Assembly (NCBI RefSeq): GCF_000772105.1
Contig: NZ_CP009354.1
Location: forward strand, 2,356,001-2,420,000
DNA: 64,000 nt
Origin: Vibrio tubiashii ATCC 19109
GTDB taxonomy: Bacteria; Pseudomonadota; Gammaproteobacteria; Enterobacterales; Vibrionaceae
Reading direction: 5' to 3'
The notes under the pieces were generated by a model. The model was not told the origin of the DNA. It ran no database searches and was given only the letters and a program-made list of their open reading frames with translations. How positions within the stretch are numbered: the first letter of the stretch is position 1; every line of letters begins with the position of its first letter. Below are positions 9,671 to 18,792 of the stretch, in pieces. The position numbers and the translations under genes were made by a program.

Positions 9671-9754
9671 CTTTCATCCTTTAGTGACATGCGTTCCAAG
9701 ATTAACTGTCTAAACTATAAGTAGTTGCATCATAAAATACGCGGGGGATAAGAC

Positions 9755-10732
9755 GTGAACTCTACTTTTTCAGCTCAGATCGCCAATAACCCAGATATGA
9801 TGCACGTGGTGTTTGAATCACTCCCAGAACCGACATTTCTTATCGACAAGTCAGGTACCTATGTTGAAGCTTGGGGTGGAAGGGATAAAAAACGTCATCA
9901 TGATCCTGCCGCAGTGGTCGGTCTCAATCAGTACCAAGTGCTTCCAGCAGACAAAGCTATTTGGTTTAGCCAAATTATTGTTGACGTCATTGACAGCCAA
10001 ACCGCCTCCGAACTTGAATACAGTTTAGACCCAAAAGATTTACGCTGCTTTGATGGCGTTGAAGGTCCTCAACAAGTGCAACACTTTAGTGCGCTTGTGA
10101 TCCCATTGCCGAATACTTCATTAGTGCTATGGACAGTCAGAAACATCACTGAATATAAAAGGGCTTTGGATAAACTGGCTATCCAGCAGCTAGAGCTCGA
10201 AAGACTGACTTACATCGACCATCTCACCCAAATGTATAACCGTTACGCGTTAGACGTACTTTTGCCTGAGGCGATTGAACTGGCAAAGCTAAAGCTAATT
10301 GGTTCAGCTGTATTGATGATCGATATTGACTGTTTTAAGCAATACAACGACAGTTATGGTCATTTGAAAGGTGATAAAGCACTTGAAGCACTAAGCCGTG
10401 CAATTCGGGCTTGGGCAAAAAATGATGATCTCTGCTTCCGTTACGGAGGGGATGAGTTTTTGGTGTTTATGCCCAACGTGGCGGAGTGCGAAAGTATCGA
10501 TCGTGCAGAGTTACTGCAAGAGGTGGTAAAACAACTGGCAATCCCTCACCCTTCCTCTTCCGTCGGCTCGCAATTTTCAATCACAATAGGCATTCGCCAC
10601 TGTCACTTAGTTCCACAAGATATGGACGCAGAAAGATTTATCTCGATAGCGGACAAAGCACTCTTCTACGCCAAAGGGCGTCAGCGTGGCTCAATTCACC
10701 AACTAACAGACAATGAAAAAAGCTCCTGTTGA
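9755..10732 (+). CDS. PAS-GGDEF diguanylate cyclase
   Basis: Probably makes the second messenger cyclic di-GMP. The 325 residues have no signal peptide or membrane segment. A PAS-like sensor occupies about 14-135 (VFESLPEPTFLIDKSGTYVE, then WTVRNITEYKRA), followed by a short coiled linker and the GGDEF domain (about 165-320). The signature RYGGDEF is intact near residue 230 and the metal-binding DIDCFKQYND segment is present. The allosteric RxxD site is replaced by KNDD, so product inhibition may be weak. The start is GTG at 9755 behind GGGGGA. It ends inside a shared terminator. Confidence 0.9.
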   Translation: MNSTFSAQIANNPDMMHVVFESLPEPTFLIDKSGTYVEAWGGRDKKRHHDPAAVVGLNQYQVLPADKAIWFSQIIVDVIDSQTASELEYSLDPKDLRCFDGVEGPQQVQHFSALVIPLPNTSLVLWTVRNITEYKRALDKLAIQQLELERLTYIDHLTQMYNRYALDVLLPEAIELAKLKLIGSAVLMIDIDCFKQYNDSYGHLKGDKALEALSRAIRAWAKNDDLCFRYGGDEFLVFMPNVAECESIDRAELLQEVVKQLAIPHPSSSVGSQFSITIGIRHCHLVPQDMDAERFISIADKALFYAKGRQRGSIHQLTDNEKSSC

Positions 10733-10743
10733 TAGGAGCTTTT
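10716..10743. terminator. Bidirectional terminator, GGDEF gene / moaE
   Basis: AAAAGCTCCT and AGGAGCTTTT form a ten-base-pair stem (10718-10743) with A and T runs outside. The GGDEF stop codon lies in the loop, and the hairpin also follows moaE on the other strand. Confidence 0.85.
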
Positions 10744-10756
10744 GATTTGAACTTGT

Positions 10757-11218
10757 TTAAGATTTCTGTTGCCAACGCTCAGCGGCCTTCGCATCTGAAT
10801 CTCTCGAATCTACCCAACGAGTCGATTCTGTCGTTCGCTCTTTCTTCCAAAATGGCGCTTTGGTCTTTAGGTAATCCATCACGAATTCACACGCTTCAAA
10901 CGCCGCACCTCGGTGAGCACTTGAAACACCAACAAAGACTATCTGGTCGCCAATATCTAAGTCGCCGACACGGTGAATGACTCGAATATTGAGAAGCGGC
11001 CAACGCTGCTCCGCTTCATTACAGATTTCACCAAGTGCTTTCTCTGTCATGCCTGGGTAGTGTTCAAGAGATAAACCAGTAACGTTATCACCAAGGTTCA
11101 TATCACGTACTTTACCAGTAAACGTGACGACAGCGCCTGCGGACGTACCTTGCGCGAGAGCTTCATACTCACTGCCAACAGAAAAGTCTTCAAATTGAAC
11201 TGAAACGCGATTGTCCAT
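10757..11218 (-). CDS. moaE: Molybdopterin synthase large subunit
   Basis: Catalytic subunit of molybdopterin synthase, which adds two sulfurs carried by MoaD to cyclic pyranopterin monophosphate. At 153 residues the length is normal. Conserved MoaE segments are GAVVTFTGKVRD near residue 28, the RIHRVGDLDIGD region near 80-90, and the C-terminal APFWKKE containing the catalytic lysine pair. It starts two bases after the moaD stop and is the last gene of moaABCDE. Confidence 0.96.
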   Translation of the reverse strand: MDNRVSVQFEDFSVGSEYEALAQGTSAGAVVTFTGKVRDMNLGDNVTGLSLEHYPGMTEKALGEICNEAEQRWPLLNIRVIHRVGDLDIGDQIVFVGVSSAHRGAAFEACEFVMDYLKTKAPFWKKERTTESTRWVDSRDSDAKAAERWQQKS

Positions 11219-11220
11219 GA

Positions 11221-11466
11221 CTAGCCCCCTGTTACCGGCGGGAAAAACGCAACTTCGTCACCTGACTGAATTGGGTGCTCTAGAGGAACAATAGATTGGT
11301 TCACCGCAGCGAGTAATTTTCCTGGCTCTAAAGCGAGATCCCACTTACCGTCTTGCTCTACTAGATGGCTACGAACCTCTTCCACAGTGGCGAAGTCGCC
11401 TTCAAGCTGAAGTTCGTCCATCCCGACCAATTCACGAGTTTGAGCGAAAAATAGAACCTTAATCAT
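11221..11466 (-). CDS. moaD: Molybdopterin synthase sulfur-carrier subunit
   Basis: A small ubiquitin-like sulfur carrier of 81 residues ending in the required Gly-Gly (FFPPVTGG), whose C-terminus becomes a thiocarboxylate. Its start codon overlaps the moaC stop as ATGA, pointing to translational coupling, and moaE follows after two bases. Confidence 0.96.
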   Translation of the reverse strand: MIKVLFFAQTRELVGMDELQLEGDFATVEEVRSHLVEQDGKWDLALEPGKLLAAVNQSIVPLEHPIQSGDEVAFFPPVTGG

Positions 11467-11942
11467 GACTCCACCTTAAAGTGTCCAGATTTACCACCGG
11501 TTTTTTCTAGTAAACGAATTTGGCCAATCACCATATCTTTCTGTACTGCTTTACACATATCGTAAATGGTTAACGCAGCAACAGAAGCGGCAGTCAGGGC
11601 TTCCATTTCAACCCCAGTTTTACCCGCTAGCTTACATACAGACTCGATACGAACCATATTTTCAGCTTCGATTGCCTCTAGCTGTACTTCAACTTTAGAT
11701 AGCAGTAGCGGATGACAAAGTGGAATTAAGTCCCACGTTTTCTTCGCTGCTTGAATACCAGCAATACGCGCGGTCGCAAACACGTCACCTTTATGGTGAG
11801 AGCCAGAGACAATCAATTGCAATGTCTCAGATGCCATATGCACAAAAGCTTCAGCGCGAGCTTCGCGCACCGTCTCTGCTTTGGCCGAGACATCTACCAT
11901 GTTTGCTTCACCAGAAGCGTTGATATGAGTGAATTCGCTCAT
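11463..11942 (-). CDS. moaC: Cyclic pyranopterin monophosphate synthase accessory enzyme
   Basis: Converts the MoaA product, a cyclic GTP derivative, into cyclic pyranopterin monophosphate, the first stable intermediate of molybdenum cofactor synthesis. The 159 residues contain the family signatures MVDVSAK near the N-terminus, [12 protein letters not shown] near 78, and [22 protein letters not shown] near 110 to 132, with the conserved aspartate and lysines. AGGAG precedes the ATG. It overlaps moaD by four bases. Confidence 0.97.
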   Translation of the reverse strand: MSEFTHINASGEANMVDVSAKAETVREARAEAFVHMASETLQLIVSGSHHKGDVFATARIAGIQAAKKTWDLIPLCHPLLLSKVEVQLEAIEAENMVRIESVCKLAGKTGVEMEALTAASVAALTIYDMCKAVQKDMVIGQIRLLEKTGGKSGHFKVES

Positions 11943-11957
11943 TAGCTGCTCCTAAGA

Positions 11958-12470
11958 TTAAACCGCTAGATGAGGCATAAAGTTACATGGGCGGTGACTT
12001 GCATCAAGTTGTTGCTTGATGATCTTTGTCCAACCAGTACGGCACGCGCCCGTAGAACCCGGCATCGCAAAAATTACAGTATGGTTAGCAAAACCCGCGA
12101 TTGCGCGAGATTGAATGGTAGAAGTACCAATCTCTTCATAAGAGACCATGCGGAATAGTTCACCAAAGCCTTCGACTTCTTTGTCAAATAGAGGTTTTAG
12201 CGCTTCAGGCGTACTGTCGCGAGAAGTAAAACCTGTACCGCCAGTAATCATTACAGCTTGTACATTTTCATCCGCAATCCACTGAGAGACGATAGCGCGA
12301 ATCTTGTACATATCATCAATAACAATCTTCTTATCGACTATGTTATGACCCGCTTCTTTAGCATTCTCAACTAAGTAGCCACCTGAAGTATCGTTTTCTT
12401 CAGTGCGCGTGTCAGAAACGGTTAGAACTGCGATATTTGCTGGTTGAAATTTGCTTTCTGCGTGACCCAT
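11958..12470 (-). CDS. moaB: Molybdopterin adenylyltransferase-like MoaB
   Basis: MogA/MoaB-family protein of 170 residues that binds molybdopterin; family members adenylylate it before metal insertion, although the role of the E. coli MoaB is less certain. The MPT-binding segment TGGTGFTSRD lies near residue 77, and AVLTVSDTR near 15. The gene sits between moaA (76-base gap) and moaC (15-base gap) in the standard operon order. Confidence 0.94.
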   Translation of the reverse strand: MGHAESKFQPANIAVLTVSDTRTEENDTSGGYLVENAKEAGHNIVDKKIVIDDMYKIRAIVSQWIADENVQAVMITGGTGFTSRDSTPEALKPLFDKEVEGFGELFRMVSYEEIGTSTIQSRAIAGFANHTVIFAMPGSTGACRTGWTKIIKQQLDASHRPCNFMPHLAV

Positions 12471-12546
12471 TTGTTCACCTATAGTTTTGTCAAAGTCAGT
12501 TCATGCTCACTCATACGTGAACACGAAGTTTGATTAATGATGTGTA

Positions 12547-13536
12547 TCAGCCGCCGATCGAGGCCAAGTGCGGAGTCATGCCTGAATTTCCATCATGGAG
12601 GAAATGGCTCACCGACTTGGTTTGCAGCTGCTGTTGAATTCGTTCGATTAGTTCTGGTTCTTGAGCATCTTGTTGAAGTAAATCGCGTAACTCTACGCCA
12701 TGATCACCAAACAGACATAAGTGAAGCTTACCTTTAGCGGATACACGCAAGCGGTTACAGCTTTCACAAAAGTCTTTTTCATACGGCATGATCAAACCGA
12801 TCTCACCTTGGTAATCAGGATGGACAAAAACCTGAGCAGGACCGTCGTTTTTATCTCGCACTTTGAGTAGCCAGCCATTGGCGATCAACTGATTGCGAAT
12901 CGCGACACCGGAAACATGGTGACGTTGGAACAGTTCATCCATTTCTCCGGTTTGCATCAGCTCGATAAAGCGAAGTTGGATTGGACGGTCTTTAATCCAG
13001 TTTAGAAAGGCGGGTAACTCGTGCGCATTCAGATCCTTCATCAATACAACGTTGACTTTGACCTGATCGTAACCCACTTCAAACGCGCGGTCGATGCCCG
13101 CCATCACTTGGGTAAACTTATTTTCACCTGTGATTTGATGGAACATGCGTGGGTCTAAGCTATCCACACTGACATTAATATGTGTCAGCCCCGCCTCTTT
13201 CCAATCGGCGACTTGTTTTTCCATCCGGTAGCCGTTGGTTGTCGTCGCGACTTTACGAATACCCTGTGTTGAAGCAACGGTATGAATAATATCGTTGAAA
13301 TCTTTGCGTAGGCTCGGCTCACCGCCAGTAATACGTACTTTTGAGGTACCGCAATCAGCAAACGCTCTAACGACACGTTTTATCTCTGGTAGAGCTAAAA
13401 AAGACGAGTTTTTTTGCCCGGAAGGCTTATAGCCATCAGGCAGACAATATGTGCATTTGAAGTTACAGACATCTGTAACGGAAAGTCGCAAGTAATAAAA
13501 CTTGCGATGGAATCTATCTTCGAATTGTTGCGCCAC
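12547..13536 (-). CDS. moaA: GTP 3',8-cyclase (radical SAM)
   Basis: First enzyme of molybdenum cofactor synthesis; it rearranges GTP by radical SAM chemistry. The N-terminal [4Fe-4S] motif CNFKCTYC (about residues 24-31) and the C-terminal cluster cysteines ([19 protein letters not shown]) are intact, and the C-terminus ends in Gly-Gly as in functional MoaA. The GTG at 13536 is chosen because GGAAAGG stands six bases before it; this gives 329 residues, the usual length, while the longer reading frame would need a TTG inside the upstream RNA element. It heads moaABCDE. Confidence 0.95.
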   Translation of the reverse strand: MAQQFEDRFHRKFYYLRLSVTDVCNFKCTYCLPDGYKPSGQKNSSFLALPEIKRVVRAFADCGTSKVRITGGEPSLRKDFNDIIHTVASTQGIRKVATTTNGYRMEKQVADWKEAGLTHINVSVDSLDPRMFHQITGENKFTQVMAGIDRAFEVGYDQVKVNVVLMKDLNAHELPAFLNWIKDRPIQLRFIELMQTGEMDELFQRHHVSGVAIRNQLIANGWLLKVRDKNDGPAQVFVHPDYQGEIGLIMPYEKDFCESCNRLRVSAKGKLHLCLFGDHGVELRDLLQQDAQEPELIERIQQQLQTKSVSHFLHDGNSGMTPHLASIGG

Positions 13537-13540
13537 GGAA

Positions 13541-13640
13541 CACCTTTCCAAACACGGGAGGCATAATCATTTCCAAGTATGCCCTTGTGACAACATGTCA
13601 CTGGCTCAATAGGCTTATCACTCTGGACTTAGCTTATAGA
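13541..13640 (-). ncRNA. Probable Moco (molybdenum cofactor) riboswitch
   Basis: The leader just before moaA, read on the minus strand, has GTGACA/TGTCAC and GGCATA/TATGCC stems (13587-13601 and 13560-13583). These are followed by CCTCCCG and GGAAAGGTG, which overlap the ribosome binding site. From memory, the E. coli moaA Moco RNA has the same 3' architecture, including a GGAA-type element and the CTCCCG...GGAAAGGTG end. The exact 5' boundary is uncertain. Confidence 0.75.
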
Positions 13641-13806
13641 GCTCGGAGTTATGGCAACTACCTATCATTTTCGGTAGTGCTGATAAATAAAATACTTAAT
13701 AATTGTGTGTGATTCTACCCTCAAATTGAAAAAATCGTGCTTGGAGCCCAATTTACCCAATATTGAGTATTGGTTGTTAATGCAATAATCTAAATTGTAG
13801 TTGGTT

Positions 13807-14715
13807 ATGAATAAAAAGAAGCTCAGCATGACAATTTACGCTAGCAATAAAGTGGTCGCTGTCGGTGGAGGCCACGGCCTTGGACGTATGCTTGCGGCAC
13901 TCAAAGATTTTGGCTCAAATGCAACGGGGATTGTTGCTACCACAGATAACGGCGGCTCAACAGGTCGCATTCGCAATTGCCAAGGCGGCATTGCATGGGG
14001 AGATACACGCAACTGTATCAATCAGCTTATCACTGACCCTTCCATCAGTTCGATGATGTTTGAATACCGATTCAAAGGTGCTGGAGAACTTGATGGGCAT
14101 AATCTGGGTAACTTGATGCTCACCGCCCTCGACAACCTGTCAGTTCGCCCTCTAGATGCCACAAACCTAATTCGCAATATGCTTAAGGTCGATGTCAATA
14201 TCATCCCGATGTCAGAACACCCTTCAGATCTAAAAGCGCTTGCGCCAGATGGACGTTGGGTTACAGGAGAGACCAGTGTTGATGAGATGCCCGAAAAGTT
14301 GATTCGACTCGATCTTGAACCCGAAGTCCCAGCCACGAAAGAAGGTGTACAAGCTATTGAGGAAGCTGACGCGATTATTCTCGGTCCGGGCAGTTTTCTG
14401 ACCAGTATTATGCCGCCACTGCTGCTCCCAGAGATCGGTCGGGCGATTGCCAATAACCGCAAAGCTAAACTAGTGTTTGTCGAGAACCTTTCACCTGAGT
14501 ATGGCCCCGCTGGGCAAATGACATTGCAAGAAAAATTGGAATGGTGTGAGCGCTCTTGCCAAGGTCGCAAAATAGACGTGGTTCTAGGTGAAACACCTCA
14601 TCCAGAGCTTGAAGAATGGAATTGTGTCACAACACCGCTAGCCTCACCCAATCGCGACTGGCGTCACGACAGGGCCAAGCTGCAACAAGCGATTGAGTGG
14701 TTACTGGTTGAATAG
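13807..14715 (+). CDS. YvcK/YbhK-family putative gluconeogenesis factor
   Basis: A 302-residue CofD-like fold protein of the UPF0052 family. The Bacillus relative YvcK binds UDP-GlcNAc and is needed for growth on gluconeogenic carbon; the E. coli relative is YbhK. The nucleotide-sugar loop GGGHGLGRML is at about 19-28, TTDNGGSTGRIR near 45, and the LGPGSFLTSIMPPLL segment near 194-208. The ATG at 13807 is chosen over an in-frame TTG two codons upstream; another ATG at 13828 is possible. In E. coli too the homologue is divergent from moaA. It converges on luxU, overlapping its 3' end by 15 bases. Confidence 0.88.
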   Translation: MNKKKLSMTIYASNKVVAVGGGHGLGRMLAALKDFGSNATGIVATTDNGGSTGRIRNCQGGIAWGDTRNCINQLITDPSISSMMFEYRFKGAGELDGHNLGNLMLTALDNLSVRPLDATNLIRNMLKVDVNIIPMSEHPSDLKALAPDGRWVTGETSVDEMPEKLIRLDLEPEVPATKEGVQAIEEADAIILGPGSFLTSIMPPLLLPEIGRAIANNRKAKLVFVENLSPEYGPAGQMTLQEKLEWCERSCQGRKIDVVLGETPHPELEEWNCVTTPLASPNRDWRHDRAKLQQAIEWLLVE

Positions 14716-15042
14716 TTGCTGATATCTCTGCTGGGTTTCACTCAGTAGAGATAACATTTGCTGTTTATTGCTTTCTGATTCAAGAGAAGTACCAGACTTA
14801 GCACTAGAGTCCACCTCTGCAGAATACGCGCGCAGTGCTTCTGCGCCAAAACTGGCTGCACTGCTTTTTAATGCGTGACTGATCTCTTTCAAGTATTGCT
14901 CTTGCTCTTGGCCTTCGATTTGCGAGAGCTTATCGATATACATTTGCAACTCGTTTAAAAATATCTCAAGCAAAACAGGGACATTTTCAGCACCAATTTC
15001 ACTAGCGAGTCGGTCGATTTTACTTTGATCTAAAATGTCCAC
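14701..15042 (-). CDS. luxU: Quorum-sensing phosphotransfer protein LuxU
   Basis: Histidine phosphotransfer protein that passes phosphate from the hybrid autoinducer sensor kinases (LuxN/LuxQ/CqsS type) to LuxO. It is a single Hpt domain of 113 residues; the phosphorylated histidine lies in SHALKSSAASFGA (about residue 57). The start is GTG at 15042: AAGGAAG lies seven bases before it, and it overlaps the luxO stop as TAGTG, a coupling arrangement. A longer ATG start eight codons upstream, inside luxO, is less likely. The last 15 bases overlap the convergent YvcK-like gene. Confidence 0.94.
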   Translation of the reverse strand: MDILDQSKIDRLASEIGAENVPVLLEIFLNELQMYIDKLSQIEGQEQEQYLKEISHALKSSAASFGAEALRAYSAEVDSSAKSGTSLESESNKQQMLSLLSETQQRYQQLFNQ

Positions 15043-16436
15043 TATTGTACTTCCTTGGCATTCCACGCTTGTAGTTTTCTGTATATGGTTGATGGACTTA
15101 CATCCAAATAGCCTGCGGCTTTCGGTATGTTACCATCACACGCTTTTATTGCCTGTTCAATGGCATTTTTCTCAGTAAGCCACAAAGGGAATATATCTTG
15201 TACTGAGACTGTTTCGTTTTGCGGTCTAGTCACTCGAATCTCATTTTTTGATGGTTGATTGAGCGGCGGTGGCAGCATGGCTAAATCAATCTCACGGCCA
15301 TTGTTTAACACCACCACATTACGTAAGACATTTTGCAACTGACGCACATTGCCCGGCCATTCGTAGCGCGAGAAACGGTCAACGACCTCAGCGGCCAAAC
15401 GAACAAAATCTTTACCCTCTTCCTTCGACATGAAACCCAGCAGTGAGTAGGCAATTTCAATAATATCGTCACCGCGCTCACGCAAAGGTGGCAAATGAAG
15501 AGGAATAACATACAAACGATAGTACAAATCTTCGCGGAAGCGCCCTTCTTCGACTTCTTTCCAAGGATCTTTATTGGTTGCGCAAACAAAACGTACATCC
15601 ACGCTCTTCATCTTCGACGAACCAACTTTCTGGAAGGTACCGGTTTGAATAAAACGTAACAGCTTAGTCTGCAAATCTAAGTCCATTTCACACAGCTCAT
15701 CAAGGAAAAGCGTACCACCATCAGCAAGCTCCGCCGCGCCTTGTCGATCCGTCGCAGCACCGGTAAATGCGCCTTTAACGTGACCAAATAGTTCACTTTC
15801 AATCAGATCTTTTGGGATGGCAGCACAGTTGATGGCAATAAACGGTTTGTCACCACGTTTACTGGTCGCGTGAATTGCTTCAGCACACACTTCTTTACCC
15901 GTTCCACTTTCACCAGTGATAAAGATACTGGCTTTACTCGTCGCCGCCAAGTCAATGGTTCTGTATACCGCCTGCATCGTTTGACTACTGCCGATAAAAC
16001 CTTGATATCCTTGACTTCCCGGATTATCACCATCGTTTTTCAGCTTGTTCGCTTTACGCAGAGCGTTGTTAACCGTTACACGGAGTCGATCAGCTTCACA
16101 GGGTTTAATTAGGAAGTCTTGCGCGCCATGACGCATTGCTTCTACGGCGGTATCAATCGAACCATGCGCAGTCATAAAAATAACGGGCACATCCGGGTTC
16201 TTTTCTTTCACCGCGTGCAAGACATCCATACCTGTCATATCAGGTAATCGTAGATCGAGCAGGATAAGGTCAGGGGTTCGGAAATTGAGGCTATCAATGG
16301 CATCACGGCCAGTGCCGACGATATTGATATCAATTTGAAGTGGTGTGAGATAAGAACGATACAACGCCGCTACAGAGGCGGTATCTTCAACCATCAACAA
16401 ATACTTTGAGTTTTTTGCTTGTGTATTATATTGCAT
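15042..16436 (-). CDS. luxO: Quorum-sensing sigma-54 response regulator LuxO
   Basis: Central response regulator of Vibrio quorum sensing; phosphorylated at low cell density, it activates sigma-54 promoters of qrr small RNAs. The 464 residues show a receiver domain (about 10-130, phospho-acceptor Asp in [11 protein letters not shown] near 61). An AAA+ domain follows with Walker A GESGTGKE (about 180) and the sigma-54 contact loop GAFTGA, then a Fis-type helix-turn-helix (about 420-458, [17 protein letters not shown]). An internal ATG at the MVEDTAS segment is an alternative start. It is divergent from qrr1 and coupled to luxU. Confidence 0.96.
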   Translation of the reverse strand: MQYNTQAKNSKYLLMVEDTASVAALYRSYLTPLQIDINIVGTGRDAIDSLNFRTPDLILLDLRLPDMTGMDVLHAVKEKNPDVPVIFMTAHGSIDTAVEAMRHGAQDFLIKPCEADRLRVTVNNALRKANKLKNDGDNPGSQGYQGFIGSSQTMQAVYRTIDLAATSKASIFITGESGTGKEVCAEAIHATSKRGDKPFIAINCAAIPKDLIESELFGHVKGAFTGAATDRQGAAELADGGTLFLDELCEMDLDLQTKLLRFIQTGTFQKVGSSKMKSVDVRFVCATNKDPWKEVEEGRFREDLYYRLYVIPLHLPPLRERGDDIIEIAYSLLGFMSKEEGKDFVRLAAEVVDRFSRYEWPGNVRQLQNVLRNVVVLNNGREIDLAMLPPPLNQPSKNEIRVTRPQNETVSVQDIFPLWLTEKNAIEQAIKACDGNIPKAAGYLDVSPSTIYRKLQAWNAKEVQ

Positions 16437-16485
16437 AACCTAGCCAAGGTCTTCTTCGCATTTATATAAATAATCGCATTGCGCT

Positions 16486-16498
16486 TTGCATTATGCAA
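16486..16498. promoter_or_regulatory. LuxO binding site upstream of qrr1
   Basis: TTGCA-TTA-TGCAA is a perfect match to the LuxO consensus TTGCAWWWTGCAA. It lies about 100 bases upstream of the qrr1 start. A degenerate overlapping copy (TTGCGCTTTGCA) begins at 16479. LuxO bound here could also affect its own divergent gene. Confidence 0.85.
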
Positions 16499-16559
16499 TT
16501 TAAAACACGAAATAGACCTGAATAGGGTGATGAATAACGCATTTTGAGGCCAGTTTAAT

Positions 16560-16576
16560 TTGGCACGCTATATGCT
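16560..16576 (+). promoter_or_regulatory. Sigma-54 promoter of qrr1
   Basis: TTGGCACGCTATATGCT has GG (16562-16563) and GC (16574-16575) separated by exactly ten bases, the -24/-12 geometry, with the strong TGGCACG element. Transcription should start about 12 bases downstream, where the Qrr sequence begins. Confidence 0.92.
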
Positions 16577-16586
16577 AAATCTGTTA

Positions 16587-16682
16587 TGACCCTCATGGGT
16601 CACCTAGCCAACTGACGTTGTTAGTGAACTTAGTATTCACAAATTACAGCCAGTAGAACCAAGTTTCTACTGGCTATTTTTT
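16587..16682 (+). ncRNA. qrr1: Qrr1 quorum regulatory small RNA
   Basis: Hfq-dependent small RNA of about 96 bases that base-pairs with quorum-sensing mRNAs such as the luxR/hapR-type master regulator. The conserved Qrr core lies at 16604-16628 (including AACTGACGTTGTTAG). Stem-loop 1 is short, TGACCC-TCAT-GGGTCA at 16587-16602. The 3' end is a Rho-independent terminator with an eleven-base-pair stem (AGCCAGTAGAA / TTCTACTGGCT) and six T residues. The position, divergent from luxO, is the usual qrr1 location. Confidence 0.95.
16648..16682. terminator. qrr1 terminator
   Basis: Stem arms at 16648-16658 and 16665-16675, followed by ATTTTTT. It also lies 15 bases beyond the end of the convergent uvrB and may act for it, though the A tract on that side is short. 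Confidence 0.88.
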
Positions 16683-16697
16683 CGTCTTAAATTCGTG

Positions 16698-18728
16698 TTA
16701 GCTGTTAACAATAAACTGCTTGCGAAGCTTATCTATCTCATCCCTCTTCTGCGCTGCAAGTTCAAACTCTAAGTCTTGGGCATGTTGATACATCTGCGCT
16801 TCTAGTTTGCTAATCTCTTTATCAAGTTGTTGAGGCGTCATCACATCATAGCTCTGCGAAGGCTCAGCCACTTTAGACAATGGTACAGTCTTGCTAACGC
16901 GCTGCTTCTTACTCTTGGTAATGTCACCTAGCTCCATAATGTCTTTAACATTACGTTTTAGTGCTTGAGGCTCGATGCCCATCTTCTCGTTGTAAGCTTG
17001 CTGTTTTTCACGACGACGGTTGGTCTCTCCCATCGCTTTGTCCATTGATTTAGTAATGCTGTCAGCGTAAAGAATCGCTTTACCCGCCACATTACGTGCT
17101 GCACGGCCAATCGTCTGGATAAGCGATCGCTCTGAACGCAAGAAACCTTCTTTATCAGCATCCAAAATCGCCACTAAGGAGACTTCTGGCATATCTAAGC
17201 CTTCACGGAGTAAGTTGATTCCCACCAACACATCAAACTCTCCAAGACGCAAGTCGCGAATGATTTCGACCCTTTCGACCGTATCAATATCAGAGTGAAG
17301 ATAGCGAACCTTAACATCGTGCTCAGTGAGATACTCGGTTAAGTCTTCCGCCATCCTCTTAGTTAAAGTAGTCACCAGAACTCGCTCATCTTTAGCAGCG
17401 CGGATACGAATTTCTGACAGCAGATCATCCACCTGAGTTGCCACTGGGCGCACTTCAAGTTGAGGGTCGAGCAAGCCTGTAGGACGAACAACTTGATCCG
17501 CAATTTCACCATCCGACTTCTCTAGCTCATAGTTTCCTGGCGTTGCAGAGACAAATATTGTCTGAGGCGAAATGGATTCAAACTCTTCAAACTTCATTGG
17601 TCGATTGTCGAGTGCGGAAGGTAGACGGAAACCAAACTCCACCAGCGTCTCTTTACGCGAGCGGTCACCTTTGTACATGGCACCAATCTGAGGCACGGTA
17701 ACGTGGGATTCATCAATGATCAGCAAACCATCGTGAGGCAAGTAATCAAACAAGGTTGGTGGCGGCTCGCCCTCGCTACGGCCACTTAGATAACGTGAGT
17801 AGTTTTCGATACCTGAACAAAATCCCAGCTCGTTCATCATCTCAATATCAAACTGAGTACGCTGCGAAATACGCTGCTCTTCAAGTAGTTTGTTGTTATC
17901 AAGTAAGTGTTTCTTGCGCCCTTCAAGCTCCACTTTAATTTTCTCTATCGCAGAAAGAATTCGCTCTCTTGGCGTGACATAGTGGGTTTTGGGATAAATC
18001 GTGTAACGTGCCAAGTCACGCTGTTTGACTGCTCCTGTCAGCGGATCAAACACACTAATACAATCAATCTCATCATCGAACATCTCGATACGCACTGCGT
18101 CTTGATCGGATTCAGCCGGAAAAATATCAATCACTTCGCCACGCACGCGGAACTGACCACGCTCGAATGCGACGTCATTACGGCTATATTGCAGCTCAGC
18201 TAGGCGGCGCAGAATATCGCGCTGATCCATCACATCACCACGGCGGATATGTAGCATCATTTGCAGATAAGATTCAGGATCACCCAAACCATAAATCGCC
18301 GACACAGAAGCGACAATAATCGCATCTTTACGTTCTAACAGGGCTTTGGTCGCAGAGAGACGCATCTGCTCAATATGCGCGTTAACGGAGGCATCTTTCT
18401 CAATAAAGGTATCAGTCGTGGGCACATAAGCTTCAGGCTGGTAGTAATCGTAGTAAGAAACAAAGTATTCAACGGCATTATTAGGGAAGAAAGATTTCAT
18501 CTCACCATAAAGCTGAGCCGCTAGCGTTTTATTCGGAGCAAGTAGAATAGCTGGACGCTGAGCGCTGGCAATTACGTTGGCAAGTGTAAAAGTTTTTCCT
18601 GAACCAGTTACGCCAAGTAAAGTTTGGTGGGCTAAACCTGAATCAAGACCATCAAGCAGTTGCTCAATCGCGGTAGGCTGATCGCCAGAGGGCTTATAAT
18701 CAGACACTAAATCAAAAACTTTACTCAT
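16698..18728 (-). CDS. uvrB: Excinuclease ABC subunit B
   Basis: Damage-verifying helicase subunit of nucleotide excision repair; it works with UvrA, UvrC and UvrD. The 676 residues have Walker [13 protein letters not shown] near 41, the beta-hairpin region ([12 protein letters not shown] near 93), DESH near 340, helicase motif VI (QTIGRAARN near 541) and a C-terminal UVR domain (about 635-670, [19 protein letters not shown]) that contacts UvrC. A perfect LexA box lies in its promoter, so it belongs to the SOS response. It is monocistronic. Confidence 0.97.
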   Translation of the reverse strand: MSKVFDLVSDYKPSGDQPTAIEQLLDGLDSGLAHQTLLGVTGSGKTFTLANVIASAQRPAILLAPNKTLAAQLYGEMKSFFPNNAVEYFVSYYDYYQPEAYVPTTDTFIEKDASVNAHIEQMRLSATKALLERKDAIIVASVSAIYGLGDPESYLQMMLHIRRGDVMDQRDILRRLAELQYSRNDVAFERGQFRVRGEVIDIFPAESDQDAVRIEMFDDEIDCISVFDPLTGAVKQRDLARYTIYPKTHYVTPRERILSAIEKIKVELEGRKKHLLDNNKLLEEQRISQRTQFDIEMMNELGFCSGIENYSRYLSGRSEGEPPPTLFDYLPHDGLLIIDESHVTVPQIGAMYKGDRSRKETLVEFGFRLPSALDNRPMKFEEFESISPQTIFVSATPGNYELEKSDGEIADQVVRPTGLLDPQLEVRPVATQVDDLLSEIRIRAAKDERVLVTTLTKRMAEDLTEYLTEHDVKVRYLHSDIDTVERVEIIRDLRLGEFDVLVGINLLREGLDMPEVSLVAILDADKEGFLRSERSLIQTIGRAARNVAGKAILYADSITKSMDKAMGETNRRREKQQAYNEKMGIEPQALKRNVKDIMELGDITKSKKQRVSKTVPLSKVAEPSQSYDVMTPQQLDKEISKLEAQMYQHAQDLEFELAAQKRDEIDKLRKQFIVNS

Positions 18729-18763
18729 ACTTCATCTCTGTCTAGTCATACGTTGTAGACTCT

Positions 18764-18792
18764 ATTGTGGCTGTATATATATACAGACTCAA
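18764..18792 (-). promoter_or_regulatory. uvrB promoter with perfect LexA (SOS) box
   Basis: The palindrome CTGTATATATATACAG at 18771-18786 matches the E. coli LexA consensus exactly. On the minus strand it fills the 17-base spacer between a -35 of TTGAGT (18787-18792) and a -10 of CACAAT (18764-18769), so LexA binding would block polymerase directly. The uvrB ATG is 36 bases from the -10. Confidence 0.93.

Noticed and set aside
14022..14570. 182-codon minus-strand frame opposite the YvcK-like gene
   Set aside because: Its plus-strand partner has conserved family motifs over the same stretch; the minus frame has no recognisable domain or ribosome binding site.
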